Positions 1-12,863 of a stretch of DNA of 64,000 nucleotides are shown in pieces. Both the position numbers and the translations under genes were made by a program. Below the pieces are notes generated by a model that was not told the DNA's origin, made no database searches, and saw only the letters and a program-made list of their open reading frames with translations. Source of the stretch: Rhodococcus pseudokoreensis. Lineage in GTDB: Bacteria > Actinomycetota > Actinomycetes > Mycobacteriales > Mycobacteriaceae. Position 1 is the stretch's first letter. Each line of letters begins with the position of its first letter. Location of the stretch: NCBI RefSeq assembly GCF_017068395.1, contig NZ_CP070619.1, positions 6,696,001 to 6,760,000 on the forward strand, given 5' to 3'.

Positions 1-1
1 G

Positions 2-715
2 CTCGCGGATTCGCTCTCGACGCTGACGAAGGACGGACTCGACGTTCTGCCTCAGACACTGGCACTCGTCCGGGACAGCCAGACGGTGCTTGCGACGCAG
101 TCCGATCAGTCGTCTGCGATCGTCCAGTTCAGCTCCGACCTCGACGCGGTCGCGGCGCAGCTGCGGACCAGCGACCCCGATCTCCGGGCGATCATCGACA
201 AGGGAATTCCGGCGAGCGACGAGGTCGGTCAGCTGGTGAACCAGATCGGCCCGAGTCTCACCACCGACCTGACGAATCTCGCCGCGGTCGGTGACAAGCT
301 GGCTCCGCAGGCGATCGCGCTGCGGCCGATCCTGATGTTCCTGCCCGCCATCGCGGCGTCCGCGTCGACCGTGGCCCCCGGCGACGGCACGGTGCATCAG
401 GGCATCGTCCTGGAAACCAACAATCCGCCGTCGTGCACACTCGGTTACGAAGGGACGCAGGAGATCCTGGCCGAGATGAAGCGGCAGGACCCGAACTTCG
501 ACGACACCCAGCAGGACTTCCCGTTCAACACGAAGGCCAACTGCGACGCTCCCCAGGGAAGCGTGACGGGTGTGCGAAGTGCAGACCGCATCGTGTTCGC
601 CGATCCGGACACGATCCAGCCGTGGGATTTCAAGCCGAAGGTCATGCCTGACACTCTCAACTTGAATCCCATCGCAACGCAGCTCGCGCCGCTCCTCGGG
701 GTTACTCCCAAGTAG
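2..715 (+). CDS. Mce family protein, C-terminal part (MceF-like), 5' truncated by window edge
   Basis: The reading frame is open from base 2 to the TAG at 713-715, so the start lies left of the window. The visible ~237 residues resemble the helical and C-terminal part of Mce proteins, the secreted substrate-binding subunits of Mce lipid/sterol importers. They include a proline-poor helical stretch and a late Cys-containing segment (NNPPSCTLGYEG). It is followed by two Mce-associated genes, the usual order after mceF, so MceF is the best guess. The MlaD-like N-terminal domain is not in view, so the exact Mce letter is uncertain. Confidence 0.75.
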   Translation, partial: LADSLSTLTKDGLDVLPQTLALVRDSQTVLATQSDQSSAIVQFSSDLDAVAAQLRTSDPDLRAIIDKGIPASDEVGQLVNQIGPSLTTDLTNLAAVGDKLAPQAIALRPILMFLPAIAASASTVAPGDGTVHQGIVLETNNPPSCTLGYEGTQEILAEMKRQDPNFDDTQQDFPFNTKANCDAPQGSVTGVRSADRIVFADPDTIQPWDFKPKVMPDTLNLNPIATQLAPLLGVTPK

Positions 716-768
716 CATTCGGTTCCGGCCGAGGGCGAGTTGAAGAAAACAATCAGTAGGGTATTGGT

Positions 769-1437
769 GTGACGCGAATTACCACGCCCCCGGAGTCGGG
801 ACAACCGGCTCCGGGGAAGGACAGAACTCTGAAGGCCTCGTTTGCTGCGGTGACCGCACTGGTGGTGATCGCGGTTGTCGCAGCCGGATGGTTCGGCTTC
901 GGGTGGGCGCGAGCGCTCTTCGTGGACAAGCCGATCGCCGATGCACGCGATTCCGCATTGACGGGCGCCCAGCAGGCCGCGATCAACCTCAACTCGGTCG
1001 ATTCCGCGGACCTCGACGGATCCTTCGAGAACATGAAGTCGTCGATCACGGGCGACAAGATGAACCAGGACCTCCAGGCGACGATGGACGGGTTCACCGA
1101 CCAGATGCGTCAATCGGGTGCGGCGAGCAAGGCCGAGCTGATCCAGGGCACCCTCACGGAACTGAACACGGACGACGGCACCGCGAAGGCGCTGGTCGTC
1201 GTGGCCGTCACCACCACGTGGCCGGACCGCTTCGACAAGGCCAAGGTGACGATGCGGATGGACGTCCAGGACGTCGACGGGGTCTGGAAGGCCTCGTCGG
1301 TCGAACCGGTGGGCGGTCGTATCCCGCTCGAGAGTGGTCCGGTGCCCGCCGACGGCGCGGCCCCTGCCCCGGCGCCCGCCGAGCAGGCGCCAGCCGAGCA
1401 GGCACCCGCCCCCGAGGGCGACAACGGCGGACAGTAG
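769..1437 (+). CDS. Mce-associated membrane protein
   Basis: 222 aa from a GTG start. A short cytoplasmic Pro/Thr-rich N-terminus precedes one transmembrane helix (about residues 22-44). After it come an extracytoplasmic domain of the Mas type (SnoaL/NTF2-like fold in related proteins) and a Pro/Ala/Glu-rich tail with a repeated AEQAPAEQAPA unit. Mce-associated proteins sit with the Mce importer in the envelope and are thought to stabilise it. It lies 53 bases after the MceF-like gene in the same direction and is probably cotranscribed. Confidence 0.8.
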   Translation: MTRITTPPESGQPAPGKDRTLKASFAAVTALVVIAVVAAGWFGFGWARALFVDKPIADARDSALTGAQQAAINLNSVDSADLDGSFENMKSSITGDKMNQDLQATMDGFTDQMRQSGAASKAELIQGTLTELNTDDGTAKALVVVAVTTTWPDRFDKAKVTMRMDVQDVDGVWKASSVEPVGGRIPLESGPVPADGAAPAPAPAEQAPAEQAPAPEGDNGGQ

Positions 1438-1516
1438 TCCTGATGCTCCGCGGCGGAGTGCTGCCGCGGTGTCCACGTCGACGACCGTTCGTCGTGCAAT
1501 GAGAAAGTGGTGAACT

Positions 1517-2434
1517 ATGCCCCCCAAGCGCCGAAACAACGTGCCGGACAGCGCTGCAAAGGGCAGGCGTCCGCGCGTGGCGGGGACCCGTCAGGCAACG
1601 CCGAAGCCTCCCCGATCGGACACCCCCGTCGACAAGCCGGAACCGGTGAAGAAGCCGGACCTGGTGAAGAAGACGGACCTGGCGAAGAGGGTGGAACCGG
1701 CCGAGAAGGCTGAGACGACCGCGGTGGCGACCGCGGCCGCCGCGGTGTCCACCGAAGCGGACAAGCCCGACGCGGACAAGCCCGACACGGACACGACGGT
1801 GTCCATGGCCAAGAGCGTGTCGACGGCGAAGGCTGCGTCGGCGGGGAAGGCGAAGGTCCCGAACCTTCAACCGCGCATCAGCAAGCAGCCGGCTCCCACT
1901 GCCGCCGAGGCTGCGCCCGCCGCCGGCAGCGGGACCGGTCGCATCACGTGGAAGCTCGTCGGGATCCTCGGAGCCGTCGCGGTGGTGCTCGGTGTGTTCG
2001 CGGTGGTCGCGGCATTCAAGCCGGGAGCGGACATCACGAACACCGCGTGGGTCGACGCGGGAGCAACCGCCGAGGTGACCAAGGCGGGCACCGAGGCGAT
2101 CGAGACGCTCTACACCTACAGCTACGAGACGATCGATCAGGACTTCGACAAGGCTCGCGGCTACCTCAATGACGCCAAGCGGCAAGAGTTCGACTCGACC
2201 GCCGACACCACCAAGCAGGCTGCCATCCAGACCAAGACGGCCACCCAGGCGTCCGTCACCGACATCGGGGTCACGGTGCTCGACGGCGACCGCGCAGAAC
2301 TCCTCGCGCACATGAACGTCAGCGCCACGGGTGACGCCGTCGCTCAGGGCAGTGCCGCCACGCCGCTGTCGATCAAGATGGAGAAGATCGACGGCAAATG
2401 GGTGCTGTCCGACATCTCCGACAGCGAAGGCTGA
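1517..2434 (+). CDS. Mce-associated membrane protein with long charged N-terminus
   Basis: 305 aa. The first ~140 residues are Lys/Ala/Pro/Asp-rich and low complexity, with repeats such as KPDADKPDTD, and are predicted cytoplasmic and disordered. A single transmembrane segment (VGILGAVAVVLGVFAVVAA) lies near residue 155. The remainder is the extracytoplasmic Mas domain ending in a KWVLSDISDSEG-type strand. It is the last gene of the mce operon, with a hairpin terminator following. The ATG at 1517 follows a GA-rich stretch (GAGAAAG). The disordered tail is longer than is usual for the family. Confidence 0.78.
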   Translation: MPPKRRNNVPDSAAKGRRPRVAGTRQATPKPPRSDTPVDKPEPVKKPDLVKKTDLAKRVEPAEKAETTAVATAAAAVSTEADKPDADKPDTDTTVSMAKSVSTAKAASAGKAKVPNLQPRISKQPAPTAAEAAPAAGSGTGRITWKLVGILGAVAVVLGVFAVVAAFKPGADITNTAWVDAGATAEVTKAGTEAIETLYTYSYETIDQDFDKARGYLNDAKRQEFDSTADTTKQAAIQTKTATQASVTDIGVTVLDGDRAELLAHMNVSATGDAVAQGSAATPLSIKMEKIDGKWVLSDISDSEG

Positions 2435-2520
2435 TCGGCTCCCGGAAAATAGTGAAGCGGAACGAGATTCGAGCGGCCGGCCGGCGGCACGCCTGAATTG
2501 AGTTCTCCGGCAGAGTGAAT

Positions 2521-2544
2521 CGATCCCTGAAAAGGGATCGTTTT
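2521..2544 (+). terminator. Rho-independent terminator of the mce operon
   Basis: A perfect 8-bp stem (2521-2528 with 2533-2540) closes a GAAA tetraloop (GNRA class) and is followed by TTTT at 2541-2544. It lies 86 bases after the last mce-associated stop and abuts the stop codon of the convergent MmpL gene. Confidence 0.8.
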
Positions 2545-4706
2545 CACGTTTGAATGGGAATCTCTTGCTGTGGTGACGGTTTCGAACTGTCCGACGGTCC
2601 GGGGCCGGCCGGCTTCCGTGCGAGGAATCCTGGCGCCCACCAGTTGGCCTCGCCCATCAACTTCACCAGTGCGGGCACCAGCATCATGCGGATGACGGTG
2701 GCGTCGATGATCAGCGCGACGATCATGCCGAGACCGATGAACCGCATCATCGTCAGTTCCGAGAGCGTGAACGCTCCGGTGACGACGATCAGCAGCGCGG
2801 CGGCGGCCGTCACGATGCGCCCCGTGTGCGCCGTGCCGATCCGCACGGCCTCCTCGGTCGACGCGCCCGCGTCGTGGGCTTCGACCATCCGGGACATGAG
2901 GAAGATCTCGTAGTCGGTGGAGAGTCCGAACACCACCGCGATGATGAGGACCACCATCGTCGCGGGCAGGGGCCCCGGCGTCACGCCGAGGAAATCCGCG
3001 CCGTGACCGTCCTCGAAGATCCACGTGAGCACACCGAACGAGGCGGCGAGGCTGAGGGTGGCCATGGCGATCGCCTTCAGGGGGAGCACCAAGGACCGGA
3101 ACGCGAGCAGCATCAGCACGAAGGTGACGGCCACCATGATCCCGATCATCCACGGCAACCGGGCGCCCATCGCGTCCAGTCCGTCGGCGGTCAGGGCGTT
3201 CAGCCCACCCAGCATCTTCTCGGTACCTTCCGGGGTGGGGAGGTTGCGCAGGGTGGCGGCCGTCGCCATCGCCCCCGCCGTCCGGTCCGCGTCGTCGAAG
3301 ACCGCCCGGATGGCGACGAACGTGTCGGTGGCGCCGACCGGGACCACCCGCTGGACGCCGTCGACCGCAGCCGTCGCGGCGAAGAACTCTGCCGTGGCCG
3401 CCGGCGGCGGCGCCTTGCCGTCGCTGCCCTGCAGCACCAGCGTCGCCCCGTTGTTGGCGAGCGGAAAATCGGCGGCGAGATCGTCGACGGCGACCCGGAG
3501 GGGGTGCCCCACCGGCAGCCCCGTGTGATCGAGATCACCCAGCGACGCGCCGGCCAGGGGTGCGGCGAGCACGAGCAGTCCCGCGACGATCCCGGTCGCG
3601 ATCGGGACGGGCCGCCGCATCACCCGTTCGGCGACACCGCCCCAGAACCGGTGCGCCCGGTCCTCGCCGCGTTCGACCACTCCCTGTCTCCAGGTCAGCG
3701 AGTTGATGCGCGGCCCGAGTAGGGCGAGGGCGGCGGGCAGTGCCGACAGCGTCAGCACCGCTGCGATCGCGATGGCCGCCATCCCGCCGTAGGCGAAGGA
3801 CCGGACGATGGCCTGGGGAAACACGAGCATGCCCACGAAACCGCACACCAGGAGGAGCGCGGAGAACCCCACGGTCCGGCCGGCGGTGGCGAGCGTCCGG
3901 CGGACGGCGTCGTCGGTGGCGGCGCCGGACCGCAGCTCCTCACGGAACCGGGTCACCACGAACAGTCCGTAGTCGATCGACATGCCCAGTCCGACGAGAC
4001 TCGCGATGTTCACCGAGAATGCGCTGACCTCGGTGAAGTACGAGATCACCCGCAGGGCACCGAGGGCGCCGAGGATCGCGAGACCGCCGACGCACAGCGG
4101 TACGGCCGCGCCGACGAGGCCGCCGAAGATGACGAGGAGCAGGAGCAGCAGGATCGGGAACGACACCGCCTCGGCCCGCAGCAGGTCGCTCTCGGACACC
4201 TCGTTGAAGGCGTTGGCGGCCGCGCTGAAACCGCTGAACTCCGCGTCCGTGCCGTCGATGACGAGCAGCGGCCGGAGGTCGTGGTACGCGGAGATTCGAC
4301 TGTTCTCGTCGCCGCTCAGCGACATCACCACAAGTCCCTCGGTGCCGTCGGTGGACCGCAGGAACTCCTTCGCCTGCGGCGGCGCGGACCAGTACGACAG
4401 GGGAGTGACGGCGAGCACGCCGGGGTCGATGCGCGCGAGGTGGGCGGCCACTTCGGGCCCGAGAGCGTCGATCGTCGAACCCGGGCGCGCGTGGTAGGTC
4501 ACCGCCAGATCGGGGGTCTGCCTGCCGAACGCCCCCTCGATCAGGCGCTCGACACGCGCGGACTCGCTGCCCGGGTCGGTGTACCCGCCGAGGCTGAGCC
4601 GGTCGAACACCCCCGAACCCCACGCCCCGCCGCGCAGCACCAGCAGCACCGTGGCGGCGAGAACCAGCTTCGGTCGGGCGACGACGAACGAACTCCAGCG
4701 CGTCAC
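2544..4706 (-). CDS. MMPL/RND family transporter
   Basis: 720 aa from a GTG start. Inner-membrane proton-driven exporter of the MmpL family, which moves lipids or hydrophobic compounds across the envelope. An N-terminal TM helix is followed by a large periplasmic loop, a TM bundle, a second loop and a second TM bundle. Both halves carry the Asp-Tyr pair used for proton relay in MmpL3: D245-Y246 in GMSIDYGLF and D598-Y599 in GLSTDYEIF. It is convergent with the mce operon and has no mmpS partner nearby. The short length fits the compact MMPL family rather than the ~950-aa mycobacterial MmpLs. The substrate cannot be read from sequence. Confidence 0.9.
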   Translation of the reverse strand: MTRWSSFVVARPKLVLAATVLLVLRGGAWGSGVFDRLSLGGYTDPGSESARVERLIEGAFGRQTPDLAVTYHARPGSTIDALGPEVAAHLARIDPGVLAVTPLSYWSAPPQAKEFLRSTDGTEGLVVMSLSGDENSRISAYHDLRPLLVIDGTDAEFSGFSAAANAFNEVSESDLLRAEAVSFPILLLLLLVIFGGLVGAAVPLCVGGLAILGALGALRVISYFTEVSAFSVNIASLVGLGMSIDYGLFVVTRFREELRSGAATDDAVRRTLATAGRTVGFSALLLVCGFVGMLVFPQAIVRSFAYGGMAAIAIAAVLTLSALPAALALLGPRINSLTWRQGVVERGEDRAHRFWGGVAERVMRRPVPIATGIVAGLLVLAAPLAGASLGDLDHTGLPVGHPLRVAVDDLAADFPLANNGATLVLQGSDGKAPPPAATAEFFAATAAVDGVQRVVPVGATDTFVAIRAVFDDADRTAGAMATAATLRNLPTPEGTEKMLGGLNALTADGLDAMGARLPWMIGIMVAVTFVLMLLAFRSLVLPLKAIAMATLSLAASFGVLTWIFEDGHGADFLGVTPGPLPATMVVLIIAVVFGLSTDYEIFLMSRMVEAHDAGASTEEAVRIGTAHTGRIVTAAAALLIVVTGAFTLSELTMMRFIGLGMIVALIIDATVIRMMLVPALVKLMGEANWWAPGFLARKPAGPGPSDSSKPSPQQEIPIQT

Positions 4707-4851
4707 GGCTCTGCTTCCCTCGAGAAATCGACGGCGATCGCGTGGGCATATTGTTCACCGCCCGTGCGCAGCTGGGAAGGGGCGCCGGGAAGGGGCCGCG
4801 GGCCTCGCGAAACGACACGACACGCCCTCAGACTCTTGACGCCGCGATGAT

Positions 4852-4892
4852 CACGCGTCACTCTGATGCGTGAACATGCGCAGTGACGCGTG
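4852..4892. repeat. Inverted repeat upstream of the rpoB promoter
   Basis: Arms of 11 bp (4852-4862 CACGCGTCACT and 4882-4892 AGTGACGCGTG) are perfectly complementary around a 19-base centre. It ends about 40 bases before the proposed -35 box, where an activator or repressor could bind. No T-tract follows, so it is not a typical terminator. Confidence 0.55.
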
Positions 4893-4930
4893 GCCGAGCG
4901 CCCGGCTGGGTGCTGTTTCGGGTGCCCGAC

Positions 4931-4959
4931 TCGACATCTACTGAGTTTGGGTGTACTTT
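4931..4959 (+). promoter_or_regulatory. Putative rpoB promoter
   Basis: -35 box TCGACA (4931-4936), 17-bp spacer and -10 box TACTTT (4954-4959), the latter preceded by TG. This is close to the actinobacterial SigA consensus (TTGACA / TANNNT). Transcription would start near 4966, leaving a leader of roughly 170 nt. Confidence 0.5.
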
Positions 4960-5134
4960 TGGACGTTGCGCTGGCTGCCTCCTGTCCACCTCTCGTCCAT
5001 ACCGCTGCGAAGTGATTCACTCTTCAGCAACTGTGACGAGTTTCGTTCGGGTTGTGACCAGCGAAATTCGAAGCAGATACAGCGGCGGTCGCAACAGCAA
5101 GAGCGGCCCGCGTGAGGTGCTGGAAGGACGCATC

Positions 5135-8100
5135 TTGGCAGTCTCTAGCCAGACCAAGGCAGTTTCCGGAATCCCCGGAGCCCCGAAGAGGGTTTCGTTC
5201 GCAAAGATTCGCGAACCCCTCGAAGTTCCCGGGCTTCTTGATCTACAAACCGATTCGTTCGAGTGGTTGATCGGTGCGCAGAGCTGGCGCGAACGCGCCG
5301 CCGCTCGTGGCGACAGCGCAATCTCCGGCGGTCTCGAGGACATTCTCGCGGAGCTTTCCCCGATCGAGGATTTCTCGGGCTCGATGTCTCTGTCCTTCTC
5401 GGACCCGCGCTTCGACGAGGTGAAGGCCTCGACGGACGAGTGCAAAGACAAGGACATGACCTACGCGGCGCCTTTGTTCGTCACCGCGGAGTTCATCAAC
5501 AACAACACCGGTGAGATCAAGAGCCAGACGGTCTTCATGGGCGACTTCCCGATGATGACCGACAAGGGCACGTTCATCATCAACGGCACCGAGCGTGTCG
5601 TGGTCTCGCAGCTGGTGCGTTCCCCCGGTGTCTACTTCGACCACTCCGTCGACAAGGGCACCGAGAAGGACCTGCACAGCGTCAAGGTCATCCCGGGCCG
5701 TGGTGCATGGCTCGAGTTCGACGTGGACAAGCGCGACACGGTCGGCGTCCGCATCGACCGCAAGCGCCGCCAGCCCGTCACCGTGCTGCTGAAGGCCCTC
5801 GGCTGGACCACCGAGCAGATCGCCGAGCGCTTCGGCTTCTCGGAGATCCTCATGGCGACCCTCGAGAAGGACAACACCGCAGGCACCGACGAGGCGCTGC
5901 TCGACATCTACCGCAAGCTGCGTCCGGGCGAGCCGCCGACCAAGGAGAGCGCCCAGACGCTCCTGGAGAACCTGTTCTTCAAGGACAAGCGCTACGACCT
6001 GGCTCGCGTGGGCCGCTACAAGATCAACAAGAAGCTGGGCCTGAACACCGGGCAGCCGATCGTCGCGTCGACCCTCACCGAGGAAGACATCGTCGCCACC
6101 ATCGAGTACCTGGTGCGCCTGCACGCCGGTGACACCGAGATGACCGCCCCCGGCGGCGTCGCGGTGCCCGTCGAGGTCGACGACATCGACCACTTCGGCA
6201 ACCGTCGCCTGCGCACGGTCGGTGAGCTCATCCAGAACCAGATCCGCGTGGGCCTGTCCCGCATGGAGCGCGTGGTTCGTGAGCGCATGACCACCCAGGA
6301 CGTCGAGGCGATCACGCCGCAGACGCTGATCAACATCCGGCCCGTCGTGGCTGCGATCAAGGAGTTCTTCGGAACGTCCCAGCTGTCGCAGTTCATGGAC
6401 CAGAACAACCCGCTGTCGGGGCTGACGCACAAGCGTCGTCTGTCCGCCCTCGGCCCGGGTGGTCTGTCCCGTGAGCGTGCCGGCCTCGAGGTGCGCGACG
6501 TTCACCCGTCGCACTACGGCCGCATGTGCCCGATCGAGACCCCCGAAGGCCCGAACATCGGTCTGATCGGTTCGCTGTCGGTGTACGCACGGGTCAACCC
6601 GTTCGGATTCATCGAGACGCCGTACCGCAAGGTCGAGGGTGGCCAGGTCACCGACCAGGTCGACTACCTCACCGCGGACGAAGAGGACCGCCACGTCGTC
6701 GCACAGGCCAACTCGGCCGTCGACGCCAACGGTCACTTCACCGACGATCGCATTCTGGTCCGTCGTAAGGGCGGCGAGGTCGAGTTCGTCTCGTCCGCCG
6801 AGATCGACTACATGGACGTCTCGCCGCGGCAGATGGTGTCCGTCGCGACCGCGATGATCCCGTTCCTCGAGCACGACGACGCCAACCGTGCCCTGATGGG
6901 CGCGAACATGCAGCGTCAGGCGGTGCCGCTCGTTCGCAGCGAGGCCCCGCTGGTCGGTACCGGCATGGAGTTGCGTGCCGCCGTCGACGCGGGCGACGTC
7001 ATCGTCACCGAGAAGACCGGTGTCGTCGAAGAGGTCTCCGCCGACTACGTCACGGTCATGGCCGACGACGGCAGCCGCAAGACCTACCGGATGCGCAAGT
7101 TCGCGCGTTCGAACCAGGGCACCTGCGCCAACCAGCGTCCGATCGTGGACGAGGGACAGCGTGTCGAGTCCGGACAGGTCCTCGCCGACGGCCCCTGCAC
7201 CGAGAACGGTGAGATGGCGCTCGGCAAGAACCTGCTCGTCGCGATCATGCCGTGGGAAGGCCACAACTACGAGGACGCGATCATCCTGTCGCAGCGCCTC
7301 GTGGAAGAGGACGTCCTCACCTCGATCCACATCGAGGAGCACGAGATCGATGCCCGCGACACCAAGCTCGGTGCCGAGGAGATCACTCGCGACATCCCGA
7401 ACGTCTCCGACGAGGTCCTCGCCGACCTCGACGAGCGCGGCATCATCCGTATCGGTGCCGAGGTTCGTGACGGCGACGTGCTGGTCGGAAAGGTCACGCC
7501 GAAGGGCGAGACCGAGCTGACCCCCGAGGAGCGCCTGCTGCGCGCCATCTTCGGTGAGAAGGCGCGCGAGGTTCGCGACACGTCGCTGAAGGTTCCCCAC
7601 GGTGAGACCGGCAAGGTCATCGGCATCCGCGTGTTCTCGCGTGATGACGACGACGATCTGCCCCCCGGTGTCAACGAGCTGGTCCGCGTGTACGTGGCAC
7701 AGAAGCGCAAGATCCAGGACGGCGACAAGCTCGCCGGCCGCCACGGCAACAAGGGTGTCATCGGCAAGATCCTCCCGCAGGAGGACATGCCGTTCCTGCC
7801 CGACGGCACCCCGGTCGACATCATCCTGAACACCCACGGTGTTCCGCGTCGTATGAACATCGGTCAGATCTTGGAGACCCACCTCGGGTGGATCGGCAAG
7901 ACCGGCTGGAACGTGCAGGTCGCCGGCGACGGCTCCCGTCCCGATTGGGCGGAGTCGCTGCCGGAGGAGATGCTGTCGGCGCCTGCCGACTCCAACATCG
8001 CCACCCCCGTGTTCGACGGCGCCAAGGAAGACGAGCTCACCGGTCTCCTCGGTTCGACGCTGCCGAACCGCGACGGCGAGGTCATGGTCGCGTCCGACGG

Positions 8101-8623
8101 AAAGGCCACGTTGTTCGACGGCCGTTCCGGCGAGCCGTTCCCGTACCCGGTCTCGGTCGGCTACATGTACATCATCAAGCTGCACCACCTGGTCGACGAC
8201 AAGATCCACGCTCGTTCGACCGGTCCGTACTCGATGATCACCCAGCAGCCGCTCGGCGGTAAGGCCCAGTTCGGTGGCCAGCGCTTCGGTGAGATGGAGT
8301 GCTGGGCGATGCAGGCCTACGGCGCGGCATACACGCTGCAGGAACTGCTCACCATCAAGTCGGACGACGTGGTGGGTCGAGTCAAGGTGTACGAGGCCAT
8401 CGTCAAGGGCGAGAACATCCCTGAGCCGGGTATCCCCGAGTCGTTCAAGGTGCTCCTGAAGGAGCTCCAGTCGCTCTGCCTCAACGTGGAGGTGCTGTCC
8501 TCGGACGGCGCGGCCATCGCGATGGCGGACGGCGACGACGAGGACCTGGAGCGGGCCGCAGCGAACCTGGGCATCAACTTGTCCCGGAACGAGGCGGCGA
8601 CGGTCGACGACCTCGCGAACTAG
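5135..8623 (+). CDS. rpoB: DNA-directed RNA polymerase subunit beta
   Basis: 1162 aa, full length for actinobacterial RpoB. The TTG at 5135 is chosen because GGAAGGA (5122-5128) precedes it at good spacing and the protein then begins like mycobacterial RpoB (LAVSSQTK... [19 protein letters not shown]). The frame is open further upstream, but that part does not look like RpoB. The rifampicin region starts at residue 413 ([18 protein letters not shown], then [13 protein letters not shown]) and carries the wild-type Asp, His and Ser at the classical resistance positions, so a rifampicin-susceptible allele is expected. The C-terminus shows the usual [19 protein letters not shown] motif. Forms the catalytic core with RpoC, which follows it. 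Confidence 0.98.
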   Translation: MAVSSQTKAVSGIPGAPKRVSFAKIREPLEVPGLLDLQTDSFEWLIGAQSWRERAAARGDSAISGGLEDILAELSPIEDFSGSMSLSFSDPRFDEVKASTDECKDKDMTYAAPLFVTAEFINNNTGEIKSQTVFMGDFPMMTDKGTFIINGTERVVVSQLVRSPGVYFDHSVDKGTEKDLHSVKVIPGRGAWLEFDVDKRDTVGVRIDRKRRQPVTVLLKALGWTTEQIAERFGFSEILMATLEKDNTAGTDEALLDIYRKLRPGEPPTKESAQTLLENLFFKDKRYDLARVGRYKINKKLGLNTGQPIVASTLTEEDIVATIEYLVRLHAGDTEMTAPGGVAVPVEVDDIDHFGNRRLRTVGELIQNQIRVGLSRMERVVRERMTTQDVEAITPQTLINIRPVVAAIKEFFGTSQLSQFMDQNNPLSGLTHKRRLSALGPGGLSRERAGLEVRDVHPSHYGRMCPIETPEGPNIGLIGSLSVYARVNPFGFIETPYRKVEGGQVTDQVDYLTADEEDRHVVAQANSAVDANGHFTDDRILVRRKGGEVEFVSSAEIDYMDVSPRQMVSVATAMIPFLEHDDANRALMGANMQRQAVPLVRSEAPLVGTGMELRAAVDAGDVIVTEKTGVVEEVSADYVTVMADDGSRKTYRMRKFARSNQGTCANQRPIVDEGQRVESGQVLADGPCTENGEMALGKNLLVAIMPWEGHNYEDAIILSQRLVEEDVLTSIHIEEHEIDARDTKLGAEEITRDIPNVSDEVLADLDERGIIRIGAEVRDGDVLVGKVTPKGETELTPEERLLRAIFGEKAREVRDTSLKVPHGETGKVIGIRVFSRDDDDDLPPGVNELVRVYVAQKRKIQDGDKLAGRHGNKGVIGKILPQEDMPFLPDGTPVDIILNTHGVPRRMNIGQILETHLGWIGKTGWNVQVAGDGSRPDWAESLPEEMLSAPADSNIATPVFDGAKEDELTGLLGSTLPNRDGEVMVASDGKATLFDGRSGEPFPYPVSVGYMYIIKLHHLVDDKIHARSTGPYSMITQQPLGGKAQFGGQRFGEMECWAMQAYGAAYTLQELLTIKSDDVVGRVKVYEAIVKGENIPEPGIPESFKVLLKELQSLCLNVEVLSSDGAAIAMADGDDEDLERAAANLGINLSRNEAATVDDLAN

Positions 8624-8631
8624 TTTTCGGT

Positions 8632-8661
8632 CCCCGGGTCACGGAAATCCGTGACCCGGGG
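8632..8661 (+). promoter_or_regulatory. Strong hairpin between rpoB and rpoC
   Basis: Perfect 14-bp inverted repeat (8632-8645 and 8648-8661) with only AA between the arms, 8 bases after the rpoB stop. The sequence after it (GCGTAGTTC) has no T-run, so it may be an attenuator, a pausing or RNase processing site, or a partial terminator setting the rpoB:rpoC ratio. Confidence 0.6.
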
Positions 8662-8741
8662 GCGTAGTTCACATTTGAATTGGCAGTCAGGTATCGGCGG
8701 GTGACCGTTGATCCACAATCCCTCTGGGGAAAGGAAGTTAC

Positions 8742-12697
<3,956 letters not shown>

Positions 12698-12698
<1 letters not shown>

Positions 12699-12751
12699 GC
12701 GCTCCGCGCCTGTGAGTGATTGACGAGTCTCCGGACTCGCCGAGCACTCAC
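12698..12751 (+). repeat. 54-nt structured repeat element, copy 1 (after rpoC)
   Basis: Begins on the last base of the rpoC stop codon. Helix A is 5 bp (12698-12702 with 12706-12710) with loop TCC. A single T follows. Helix B is 7 bp (12712-12718 with 12745-12751), then 5/5 internal loops enclose helix C of 6 bp (12724-12729 with 12734-12739) capped by TCCG. A second copy with the same geometry is at 44715-44768. Confidence 0.75.
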
Positions 12752-12760
12752 CAACGGACG

Positions 12761-12805
12761 AAGGCCCCACCCCTCTCTCTTCGGGGGTGGGGCCTTCATC
12801 TGTTT
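12761..12805 (+). terminator. Rho-independent terminator of rpoBC
   Basis: Perfect 13-bp GC-rich stem (12761-12773 with 12784-12796) with a 10-base loop, followed by CATCTGTTTT. It lies just after the 54-nt repeat and before the next gene. Confidence 0.85.
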
Positions 12806-12863
12806 TCGGTGCCTCCACCTGTGTCGAGCCTTGTCGCCGGATGTTCGCCGTTGCTAGCGTCGA

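Larger units (their letters stand above)
4707..5134. other. 428-base intergenic region: MmpL/rpoB divergent promoters and rpoB leader
   Basis: No convincing coding sequence. It contains a long inverted repeat (4852-4892), a plausible sigma-70-type promoter (4931-4959) and an approximately 170-nt 5' leader before the chosen rpoB start. Confidence 0.7.

Noticed and set aside
445..1539. Minus-strand frames opposite the Mce-associated genes
   Set aside because: They cross gene boundaries, are Arg/Gly-rich and lack any domain.
4883..5134. Upstream extension of RpoB by 84 codons
   Set aside because: Would cover the promoter; protein does not match RpoB; TTG at 5135 has a good ribosome site.
5243..8209. 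Very long antisense reading frame (about 988 codons) opposite rpoB
   Set aside because: High GC and strong codon bias in rpoB leave the opposite frame free of stops; composition is low complexity (Asp/Val/His/Leu-rich) and matches no family.
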